A program made the translations under genes and the position numbers. A stretch of DNA of 64,000 bases, taken from Mongoliimonas terrestris. Lineage in GTDB: Bacteria > Pseudomonadota > Alphaproteobacteria > Rhizobiales > Pleomorphomonadaceae. Positions within the stretch are counted from its first letter, which is position 1, and each line of letters starts with the position of its first letter. The notes beneath the pieces were generated by a model, which had not been told where the DNA came from, ran no database searches, and was given only the letters and a program-made list of their open reading frames with translations. This document shows, in pieces, positions 36,983-44,058 of this stretch. The stretch spans positions 62,001 through 126,000 of the forward strand of contig NZ_MSIG01000010.1 in assembly GCF_001927285.1 (NCBI RefSeq), written 5' to 3'.

Positions 36983-37729
36983 TCAAGGTATAACAACAAC
37001 GTCGAAGTCGAACCGTATCGAATAGCGGCAAAGCTTAACATTCGGCAGCACGCGCACAGCCGACAAGGTTCGCTGATCGAAGTCGGATGCCACAATGATT
37101 CCGAGAACGTCGGGTGACTGCTCTTCGCTCATGATGTCACCCATGTAACCGAGTATCTGTCCCAGAACTCGAGCGTCCGTCTTGCCAGCCTTCAATTCGA
37201 TCACAACAAGCCTGCCGGCACCGTCGCGACAGAGAATATCGATAAACCCGGACGCAACGCCACGCTCGACGCCGTCATCGATAATCGTCAAATCAGGCTG
37301 GAGACGGAGGATGTCCTTTCTGAGCGCGGCCTGCATATCTCTTTCGAGCGACAGATGTTGCTTCTCCAGAGAAGCCTCTTTCTGTACGACATTGACAACC
37401 TTCAAAGGCGTGTCCACAGTCGATTGGAGCCCGAGATCGCCAATATCGAGCAAATATTTCCGATAGAGCAGCGCCGCATTCTTGTACGATTGCAGGTTTT
37501 TTCTAATGTTTCCGTCGAAAGACATTTTCGATGGGTTTGGCCTATTGAACTTTTCGTCTTGCGTAGAATAAGTAAGGTCCTGAACGATAACGTCGAAAAG
37601 GCCTTGAGCTAGAGCCTGTTCGAGATCCCCGTAGGCTTGTTCAACTTTTTGTACGCGGTGCATCTGCGCTGCAATCGTGTTTTCCGCATACTCTTGGCCG
37701 ACCAGCCACTCCCGATAGTCCGTTCGCAT
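36983..37729 (-). CDS. NucS/PD-(D/E)xK nuclease-like protein in low-GC DNA
   Basis: A 248-residue protein not tied to a named gene. The C-terminal half has a PD-(D/E)xK nuclease core: SGFIDILCRDGAGRLVVIEL then KAGKTDARVLGQILGYMGDI, that is Asp, Glu-x-Lys and the downstream Gln, as in NucS/DUF91-type endonuclease domains. The N-terminal ~120 residues are helical and charged (MRTDYREWLVGQEYAENTI). ATG 37729 has GGGGGAGAGG upstream. Base composition differs sharply from its neighbours: the 60 bases 37501-37560 have 23 G+C. Its position between usp and trpS interrupts a usually conserved set, so it was probably acquired. A defence or repair role is possible but not shown. Confidence 0.8.
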   Translation of the reverse strand: MRTDYREWLVGQEYAENTIAAQMHRVQKVEQAYGDLEQALAQGLFDVIVQDLTYSTQDEKFNRPNPSKMSFDGNIRKNLQSYKNAALLYRKYLLDIGDLGLQSTVDTPLKVVNVVQKEASLEKQHLSLERDMQAALRKDILRLQPDLTIIDDGVERGVASGFIDILCRDGAGRLVVIELKAGKTDARVLGQILGYMGDIMSEEQSPDVLGIIVASDFDQRTLSAVRVLPNVKLCRYSIRFDFDVVVIP

Positions 37730-37838
37730 GACCTCTCCCCCGAAGCGGTGCCGCGCGGAGCCTAACACACAACCAGACGAGGTCATCTCGTGTGATACTC
37801 GGCTTACATAGTAGGCAAGCGCCCTGGCCGATCCGCCC

Positions 37839-38876
37839 TCACCGCAGGAAGCCCACGATGTCCTTCACCGCGTCCATCACCGGGCGGGCGATGGCGGAGG
37901 CGCGCGCGCCGCCGTCCTTCAGCACGCTGTCGATGTGGGCCGGGTCGGCCATCAGGTCGCGCATGCGGCCCGTCACCGGCGACAGGGTGGCGACCGCGAG
38001 GTCGGCGAGGGCCGGCTTGAAGGTGGAGAACTGCGCCCCGCCGTATTCGCGCAGAACGTCCTCCTTGGTGCGGTCGGCCAGCGCGGCGAAGATGGTGACG
38101 AGGTTCTCCGCCTCGGCGCGGCCTTTCAGGCCTTCAAGCTCCGACGGCAGGGCGTCCGGGTCGGTGCGGGCCTTGCGGATCTTCTGGGCGATGGTGTCGG
38201 CGTCGTCGGCAAGGGCGATGCGCGAATAGTCCGACGGGTCGGACTTCGACATCTTCTTGGTGCCGTCGCGAAGGCTCATCACCCGCGGCGCCGGACCCTG
38301 GGTCAGCGGCTCGGGCTGGGGAAAGAAGCCGTCCTCCGGGTCGTGGCCGTTGGCGGCGATCGACGCGGCGAAGTCGGTGTTGAACTTGCCGGCGATGTCG
38401 CGGGCCAGTTCCAGATGCTGCTTCTGGTCCTCGCCGACGGGCACGTGGGTGGCCCGGTAGACCAGGATGTCCGCCGCCATCAGGGTCGGGTAGGCGAAGA
38501 GGCCGACGGAGGCGTTCTCCCGGTCCTTGCCGGCCTTCTCCTTGAACTGGGTCATGCGGTTGAGCCAGCCCATGCGGGCGACGCAGTTGAACACCCAGGC
38601 GAGTTCCGCGTGCTCGGCCACTTGCGACTGGTTGAAGACGATGTGGGCGGCCGGGTCGATGCCGGCGGCCAGGAAGGCGGCGGTCACCTCCCGGATCTGC
38701 GTCTTCAGCTCGGCCGGGTCCTGCCAGACCGTCACGGCGTGGAGGTCGACCACGCAATAGATGCAGTCGTGGGTCTTCTGCATCTCCACGAAGCGTTTGA
38801 TGGCGCCGAGATAGTTGCCGAGATGCAGGTTGCCGGTCGGCTGGACGCCGGAAAAGACCAGAGGCTTGAACGCCAT
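37839..38876 (-). CDS. trpS: tryptophanyl-tRNA synthetase
   Basis: A 345-residue class I aminoacyl-tRNA synthetase that charges tRNA-Trp. The HIGH-like motif is in [17 protein letters not shown] (residues ~9-25) and the KMSKS motif is exact in [10 protein letters not shown]. Residues [11 protein letters not shown] and [14 protein letters not shown] are TrpRS-specific. Length is normal for the bacterial enzyme. It follows murJ on the same strand by 69 bases. Confidence 0.96.
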   Translation of the reverse strand: MAFKPLVFSGVQPTGNLHLGNYLGAIKRFVEMQKTHDCIYCVVDLHAVTVWQDPAELKTQIREVTAAFLAAGIDPAAHIVFNQSQVAEHAELAWVFNCVARMGWLNRMTQFKEKAGKDRENASVGLFAYPTLMAADILVYRATHVPVGEDQKQHLELARDIAGKFNTDFAASIAANGHDPEDGFFPQPEPLTQGPAPRVMSLRDGTKKMSKSDPSDYSRIALADDADTIAQKIRKARTDPDALPSELEGLKGRAEAENLVTIFAALADRTKEDVLREYGGAQFSTFKPALADLAVATLSPVTGRMRDLMADPAHIDSVLKDGGARASAIARPVMDAVKDIVGFLR

Positions 38877-38945
38877 CGCGCGGGATCCGAGAAGGGCCTG
38901 GAGGAAGGAACGGGCGCGCCCTTATGCGCGAGTGCGCCGCTCAAC

Positions 38946-40559
38946 TCAAGCCTCCGGCGTCGCGTCCCCGGCGGGCGCCTTGGCGGCGGACCGCCGCGCC
39001 TTCCGCCGCTCCAGGAGCGCGCGGCCGTAGCGCCGGACGTCGGCCGCCCCCGTCGCCACCACGGCGAGCGCGTAGACGCCCATCCCGCCGGCGCAGAGCG
39101 CCAGGAGCGCGAGACCCGAGACCCACTCCGACCGGTCGGCGAGTCGGTCGGCGACGAGCCGCTCGCCGCCGACGAGCGCCGCCCCCATGGCGAGGCTGGC
39201 GAGAGCCAGCAGCACCAGGCGGCGGACGAGCAGCCCGTCGGACACGAAGTGCCCGCGGCGCACGAGCGTCGTCAGCAGCATGACGGCGTTCACCCAGGCT
39301 GCGAGGCTGGTGGCGAGCGCGATGCCGGTGTGCCCGAGGAAAGGCACCATGGCGAGCGATCCGGCCACGTTCACGCCCATGGACCAGAAGCCCTGGATGG
39401 TGGGCGTGCGGGTGTCCTCGCGCGCGAAATAGCTCGGCTGGAACACCTTGATGGCGACGAAGGCCGGCAGGCCCAGCGCGAAGGCCGCGACGGCGGCGGC
39501 GGTGGCGTCCGTGTCGGCGGCCGTGAAGGCGCCGCGCTCGAACAACACCTGCATGATCGCGTGGGGAATCGCCACCAGGGCCACCGCTGCCGGCAGGGTC
39601 AGCGCCATGGCGAATTCCAGCGACCGGTTCTGGGTGTGGAGCGCGCTCGCCGCCTCGCCGGAGCGGAGCCGGCGGGTGAGCTCCGGCAGAAGCACCACGC
39701 CGACCGCGACGCCGATCACCCCGAGCGGCAGCTGGTAGATCCGGTCGGCATAGTTGAGCCACGACACCGCGTTGGGGATGAAGGACGCGATGGCCGTGCC
39801 GATGACGATGTTGAACTGGGTGATGCCCCCGGAGATCACCCCCGGAATGCCGAGCGTCACCAGCCGGCGCACGTTCGCCGTCATCTTCGGCCGACGCAGC
39901 GACACCGGAAAGCCGATGAACCACAGGCTGCCGGCCACGGCCGCCAGCTGGGCGAATCCGGCGATGAACACCGCCCAGGAAAGGGTGTAGGCCGCGGTCG
40001 CCGTGCCGGCCCAGCCCTGCCGCCAGATCAGGCCGAGCGCCGCCACCAGCACCACGTTGAGAAGAGACGGCGCGAAGGCCGCCACGGCGAACCGGCCGAA
40101 CGACTGCAGCATGCCGGCCGCCATGGCGGTCAGCGACATGCAGGCGAGATAGGGGAACATGATGCGGGTCATCAGTTCCGCGTCGGAGAACTTCTCCGGA
40201 TCGGACGCAAAGCCCGGGGCGAGCACGCCGACGAGCAGCGGCGCCGCCAGTTCGGCGACGATCGTGATCGCCACCAGGGCGACGAGGAGGACCGCCAGAA
40301 TGTCCTCCGCCAGGCGGCGCGCGCCCGGCGGCCCCTCCTCCGCCAGCGCCCGGCCGAACAGCGGCACGAAGGCGGCCGAGAAGGCGCCCTCGGCGAACAG
40401 GCGGCGGAAGAGATTCGGAAGACGGAAGGCGACGAAGAAGGTGTCGGCGATCGGTCCGGCGCCCAGCATGGAGGCCATGAACACGTCGCGGATGAAGCCG
40501 AGCACCCGGCTCGTCATGGTCGCCATTCCGACGGTGGCGAAGTTCTTCAGGAGTGACAT
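38946..40559 (-). CDS. murJ: lipid II flippase MurJ (MviN)
   Basis: A 537-residue inner-membrane protein of the MOP superfamily with about 14 helices, moving lipid II across the membrane for peptidoglycan synthesis. The N-terminus NFATVGMATMTSRVLGFIRDV and the segments AFVPLF and DRIYQLPLGVIGVAVG are diagnostic. The C-terminal tail is Lys/Arg/Ala-rich. It precedes trpS. In rhizobia glnD usually lies just upstream of murJ; here glnD is 12 kb away. Confidence 0.95.
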   Translation of the reverse strand: MSLLKNFATVGMATMTSRVLGFIRDVFMASMLGAGPIADTFFVAFRLPNLFRRLFAEGAFSAAFVPLFGRALAEEGPPGARRLAEDILAVLLVALVAITIVAELAAPLLVGVLAPGFASDPEKFSDAELMTRIMFPYLACMSLTAMAAGMLQSFGRFAVAAFAPSLLNVVLVAALGLIWRQGWAGTATAAYTLSWAVFIAGFAQLAAVAGSLWFIGFPVSLRRPKMTANVRRLVTLGIPGVISGGITQFNIVIGTAIASFIPNAVSWLNYADRIYQLPLGVIGVAVGVVLLPELTRRLRSGEAASALHTQNRSLEFAMALTLPAAVALVAIPHAIMQVLFERGAFTAADTDATAAAVAAFALGLPAFVAIKVFQPSYFAREDTRTPTIQGFWSMGVNVAGSLAMVPFLGHTGIALATSLAAWVNAVMLLTTLVRRGHFVSDGLLVRRLVLLALASLAMGAALVGGERLVADRLADRSEWVSGLALLALCAGGMGVYALAVVATGAADVRRYGRALLERRKARRSAAKAPAGDATPEA

Positions 40560-40855
40560 CAGGTCCAGCCCGTTCCGCGGCGACAGTCGGCCGCACTCCT
40601 ACTACCCTTCGCCCGTCCACGGGAAGCCGGGAGGCACGAACCCGATCCGCCCTGTTGCCGCGCCGGCCGGTGCAAGTTCGTATGGAGCCTCGGTTTTCGG
40701 TGAAATGCCGCCCGCGCGCCCGCCGATTGTGCGGTGCGGGACCTTGGACTGCAGAGCCGGCTTGCGGGACAAGAGGCCGCATCATGCCGCTTTCGCGTGT
40801 TCGTCTCGTGTTGGACCATGCCGTTCCTGCATAACCGCCATGCATTCTTGCTGCG

Positions 40856-40884
40856 TTGCAAAACGCGTCCAATCGCGCGATATT
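40856..40884 (+). promoter_or_regulatory. sigma-70 promoter of the small RNA
   Basis: TTGCAA (40856-40861), exactly 17 bases, GATATT (40879-40884). The predicted start near 40891 matches the first base of the folded RNA. Confidence 0.55.
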
Positions 40885-40890
40885 CGAACT

Positions 40891-40971
40891 CGCGACGGGT
40901 TCTCCTGTCGCATGCCCTCCTTGGGCGTTTCCTCCCTAAGACTTCAGGCCGCGCAAGCGGCCTTTTTTTTT
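40891..40971 (+). ncRNA. candidate trans-acting small RNA, MmgR/suhB-type
   Basis: About 81 nucleotides. Fold: hairpin 1 (GCGACGGG/CCTGTCGC, 40892-40911, loop TTCT); a small hairpin GCCC/GGGC (40914-40926); the unpaired GTTTCCTCCCTAAG (40926-40939); and a strong terminator (40946-40971). The unpaired TTTCCTCCCT and the size recall the MmgR (Rfam suhB) family of rhizobial small RNAs, whose CU-rich loop can pair with ribosome-binding sites. In Sinorhizobium MmgR limits polyhydroxybutyrate accumulation; whether that holds here is unknown. A well-spaced promoter precedes it. The family call is from memory of the motif and needs a covariance search. Confidence 0.65.
40946..40971 (+). terminator. 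Rho-independent terminator of the small RNA
   Basis: Stem AGGCCGC / GCGGCCT, loop GCAA, followed by eight T. The clearest intrinsic terminator in the window, with no protein gene upstream of it on this strand. Confidence 0.9.
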
Positions 40972-41159
40972 GCCCGCGCGGTCCCGCTGGCGGGCGCCGC
41001 GGCGATGCTTGGCGGGCGGCGACTCCATGCCCGTCGGCGGCGTTGTCCGAACGGCGAATGCGCCGCGCCTGCCGCTTGCCCGCACCTCTCCGGCCACGCC
41101 CGCGGCCACGCTGATCCGGCAGAATTCCGGCCTTTCTGGAGCGTGCGGACGTCTTTGCG

Positions 41160-41184
41160 GGAACAACCGTGCCGATACCCGGTT
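41160..41184 (+). promoter_or_regulatory. EcfG-type general stress promoter
   Basis: GGAAC (41160-41164), 16 bases, GGTT (41181-41184). The alphaproteobacterial general-stress sigma factor EcfG recognises GGAAC-N16/17-CGTT; here one base of the -10 differs. It lies 64 bases before the first gene of the envelope operon. Confidence 0.55.
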
Positions 41185-41248
41185 GGCTATTCGATCCCGT
41201 GCGAGACGGCCGCGACACGGCCCCGCACTCCGGACGAGGAGCTTCCCA

Positions 41249-42151
41249 ATGAGCACGACATCGACACCCGGCACCGGGCCCGGTTCGTCCCAGACCACCC
41301 AGCGGGCGACGGATCCCAATCCGTCCACCCGGCCGTCCTCTCAGGTCGGCGCGGACGCGCACGCCGCCGCCGACACCTTGAAGCATGCGGGCGAAAGCGC
41401 GCGCCAGGAGGCCGAAGGGCTGGCCGAGAGCGTGAAGGCACGGCTGCGCGACGAGGCGGACCGTGGCCGGCAGACCGGCGCGGAGACCATCCACAACGTG
41501 GCGGACGCCGCCCGCTCGGCCGCCGAAAGCCTCGACGAGAGCAACCCGGCGTTCGCCCGCTACGCCCGTGACGCCGCCTCCATGGTGGACGAGGTGTCGG
41601 ACGCGATCCGCGACCGCAGCACCGGCGATCTCATCCGCAGCGTCGATCGCTTCGCCCGGCGCGAGCCGGTCGCCTTCTTCGGCGTCGCCCTCGTGGCCGG
41701 CTTCGCCGCCGCCCGCTTCCTCGGCAGCTCGGCGCGACACAGCCATGGCAGCCACGCCGACGAGCGCGGCTTCGACCGGCAGGACACCCGGTACGACGAC
41801 CGGTCCGGCTACGGATCCGGCCGCTCGGTCTACGGGACCGGCAGCGGCTACGAGCCCGGCCGCAGCAGCAATTTCGGTTCGCCGACGGGCGGCACCGCCC
41901 GCACCGGTACGGCGAGCGGCCTTGGCGCCGGCAGCCGCACCTCGCCCGGCTTCTCGGCGCCGGAGTCGGCCAGCCCCGTGCCGGACCCGATCCGGTCCGC
42001 CGGTCTCCACACCGCCGGCCCCGGCGAGACGCCGAAGCCCGCCGGGACGAGCACCCTCGGCCGGACCGACAGCGCCACCTCGGTCGGTGACGGCGGCCCG
42101 TCCACGGCCACCGGCACGCCCGGCGCCACCCCCGATCGCCCGATCCGCTGA
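41249..42151 (+). CDS. low-complexity membrane protein, nutrient-deprivation-type
   Basis: A 300-residue protein. Residues ~30-110 are a charged, helical, probably coiled-coil segment (DTLKHAGESARQEAEGLAES). One hydrophobic helix lies at ~135-155 (REPVAFFGVALVAGFAAARFLG). The remaining ~145 residues are Gly/Ser/Thr/Pro-rich and likely disordered. Proteins of this build occur in rhizobia as nutrient-deprivation-induced proteins, often next to a DUF1469/holin-like protein and a DUF3618 protein as here. ATG 41249 has GAGGAG upstream. Function unknown; an envelope stress role is inferred from context. Confidence 0.75.
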   Translation: MSTTSTPGTGPGSSQTTQRATDPNPSTRPSSQVGADAHAAADTLKHAGESARQEAEGLAESVKARLRDEADRGRQTGAETIHNVADAARSAAESLDESNPAFARYARDAASMVDEVSDAIRDRSTGDLIRSVDRFARREPVAFFGVALVAGFAAARFLGSSARHSHGSHADERGFDRQDTRYDDRSGYGSGRSVYGTGSGYEPGRSSNFGSPTGGTARTGTASGLGAGSRTSPGFSAPESASPVPDPIRSAGLHTAGPGETPKPAGTSTLGRTDSATSVGDGGPSTATGTPGATPDRPIR

Positions 42152-42163
42152 CGGAGACATCCC

Positions 42164-42550
42164 ATGGACACCCAACGCTCCGTATTCGATCTGTTCGGCG
42201 ATCTCGTCGACCAGACCTCCACCCTCTTCCGCAAGGAAGTCCAGCTCGCCAAGGCCGAGGTCTCCGAGAAGGTCGGCCAGGTCGGCAGCGCCGTCTCCAG
42301 CGTCGCCATCGGTGCCGTCTTCATGGTGGCGGCCCTCGTCATCCTGTTGCAGGCGGCCGTCTACTGGCTCGACTACCTCGACGTGCCGCCGCGCTTCGGC
42401 GCGCTGATCGTCGGCATCATCGTCGCCATCATCGGCGCCGTCCTTCTGAAGAAGGGCACCAACGCGGTCAGTGCCGCCAATCTCGCCCCAAACCGGACGA
42501 CCGAGCAACTGCAGCGCGACGCGGCCGTCGTGAAGGAGAAGACCCGATGA
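42164..42550 (+). CDS. phage-holin-family (DUF1469-type) membrane protein
   Basis: A 128-residue protein. An amphipathic N-terminal helix (DLVDQTSTLFRKEVQLAKAE) precedes two membrane helices, ~45-70 (SVAIGAVFMVAALVILLQA) and ~80-100 (ALIVGIIVAIIGAVLL). This is the Actinobacteriophage-holin superfamily III pattern, which in chromosomes belongs to non-phage envelope operons. It lies 12 bases after the first gene and overlaps the third by 4 bases. Confidence 0.85.
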   Translation: MDTQRSVFDLFGDLVDQTSTLFRKEVQLAKAEVSEKVGQVGSAVSSVAIGAVFMVAALVILLQAAVYWLDYLDVPPRFGALIVGIIVAIIGAVLLKKGTNAVSAANLAPNRTTEQLQRDAAVVKEKTR

Positions 42551-43944
42551 GCACGACCTACAGCAACGGCAACGGCCACGAGTCGCAGGATCCGGATCGG
42601 ATCGAATCGGAAGTGGAAGAGGCGCGGGCGCGCCTTTCGCTCACCCTCGACCAGATCCGCGAGCGCATGTCCCCGGGCCAGATCCTCGACCAGGTGCTCG
42701 ACTACAGCAAGGACTCCGGCGGCGGCATGTTCGCCAAGAACCTCGGCCGGCAGGTGCGCGACAACCCGCTTCCGATCCTCCTCATCGGCGCCGGCATCAG
42801 CTGGCTGATGACAGCGGACCGGTTCGGCGTCTCGCGCGGCCCGTCGCTGCGCGGCATGGGCGCCAGCCATGATGTCGGCGACGGTCCGGAGGGCTATGGC
42901 CCGTCCGGCGGCGTCGACGTGGCCGGCTCGCCCCGCGAAGGCATGGGCAGCCGCATGGGCCATGCGGCAAGCGGCCTCGGCACGTCGGCGTCCAACGCCT
43001 ACGGCAATGCCAGTGCGCGGGCCTCGTCGGTCGCCAGCGGTGCCGGCGAGCGGGTGTCGTCCGCCTATTCGGCGGCATCCGATCGGGCCTCCTCGGCCTA
43101 TGGCGCCGCCTCCGACCGGGTGTCGGCGGCCGCCGGCGGGGTCGCCTCCGGCGCGTCCCACCTCGGGGCCAGCATCCGCGACGCCGCCGCCTCGGCCGGC
43201 GGCCAGGCCCAGGCGTTTGGCAGTCATGCGTCGGAGTACGGCGCCCAGGCCCGCCAGTCCTTCGGCCGCCTGATCGAGGACCAGCCGCTGGTGCTCGGCG
43301 CGATCGGCCTTGCGGTCGGCGCGGCGCTCGGCGCCATCCTGCCCTCCACCCGGACGGAAGACCGGATGATGGGCGACACCGCCGATCGCATGAAGGCGCA
43401 AGGCTGGGCCGCCGCCCGCGACTACCAGGAGCAGGCCACGACCGCCGCGAAGGAGACCTTCGACGACGTGGCCGAGACGCTGAACGAGAAGGGCATCAAC
43501 CGTGAGACCCTGACCGACGCCGCCTCGGCGGTCGCCGGGACGGTGAAGGCGAGGACGGACGGCCTGAAGGACGAGGTCGCCGGTTCCGGCGCGCACACGG
43601 GGTCCGGCTCTCCGTCGTCCGGATCCGCCGGCCAGACCGCCGGCCAGCGCGGAACCACCACCGGGACCACCACAGGCACCACCGGGTCGCAGGCGTCGGC
43701 CACGCCGACCCGCGGCGTTCAGACCGCCTCGGGCCAGACCGTCACCGGCGGCCCGTCGGTCGGCGCGAGCCTCGGCACCGGCACCACCGGCATCGGCACC
43801 ACGCCGAAGGCGGCCGGCACCGCCGGCGGGCCGGCCAGCGACAAGGACAGCCCGTACGTGAAGCCGGCGATCGGCACCACGGCGCCGAACGCCGTCACGG
43901 ACACGACCCGCGGCCCTGCCCGCACCGACCGTACACCGTCCTGA
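42547..43944 (+). CDS. DUF3618-family protein with long low-complexity region
   Basis: A 465-residue protein. The N-terminal ~85 residues carry the DUF3618 pattern: DRIESEVEEARARLSLTLDQ followed by RERMSPGQILDQVLDY, then a short hydrophobic segment PLPILLIGAGISWLM. A long Ala/Ser/Gly region has repeated SSAYGAASDRVS-like units (~150-200), a second hydrophobic segment lies at ~250-270 (LVLGAIGLAVGAALGAIL), and the tail is Thr/Gly-rich and disordered. The start overlaps the holin-family stop, so the three genes are coupled. Function unknown. Confidence 0.8.
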   Translation: MSTTYSNGNGHESQDPDRIESEVEEARARLSLTLDQIRERMSPGQILDQVLDYSKDSGGGMFAKNLGRQVRDNPLPILLIGAGISWLMTADRFGVSRGPSLRGMGASHDVGDGPEGYGPSGGVDVAGSPREGMGSRMGHAASGLGTSASNAYGNASARASSVASGAGERVSSAYSAASDRASSAYGAASDRVSAAAGGVASGASHLGASIRDAAASAGGQAQAFGSHASEYGAQARQSFGRLIEDQPLVLGAIGLAVGAALGAILPSTRTEDRMMGDTADRMKAQGWAAARDYQEQATTAAKETFDDVAETLNEKGINRETLTDAASAVAGTVKARTDGLKDEVAGSGAHTGSGSPSSGSAGQTAGQRGTTTGTTTGTTGSQASATPTRGVQTASGQTVTGGPSVGASLGTGTTGIGTTPKAAGTAGGPASDKDSPYVKPAIGTTAPNAVTDTTRGPARTDRTPS

Positions 43945-43983
43945 ACCGGGCGGGCCTTGCGCCCGACCCTCTCGCGACAGATC

Positions 43984-44016
43984 AAGGGCGGCGCCTTCGC
44001 GGGCGCCGCCCTTTCT
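43984..44016. terminator. bidirectional terminator between DUF3618 gene and mfd
   Basis: A perfect 12-bp stem (AAGGGCGGCGCC / GGCGCCGCCCTT), 6-base loop, TTT after it on the plus strand, between convergent genes. Confidence 0.75.
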
Positions 44017-44058
44017 CATGGCGCCCTGTCCGGGCCCTTCGTGGATGACCCTCGAGAC

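Larger units (their letters stand above)
40560..41248. other. intergenic region murJ / stress operon
   Basis: A 689-base gap between divergent genes. Bases 40560-40850 show nothing beyond general upstream sequence. Bases 40856-40971 hold a promoter, a candidate small RNA and its terminator on the plus strand, and 41160-41184 a stress-type promoter (listed apart). No protein gene or tRNA was found. Confidence 0.6.

Noticed and set aside
40861..40930. tRNA gene suggested by TATTCGAACTCG
   Set aside because: No acceptor or anticodon stems fit; the segment folds as part of a promoter and small RNA.
42164..42550. Prophage holin
   Set aside because: No other phage genes; the protein belongs to a chromosomal envelope operon common in alphaproteobacteria.
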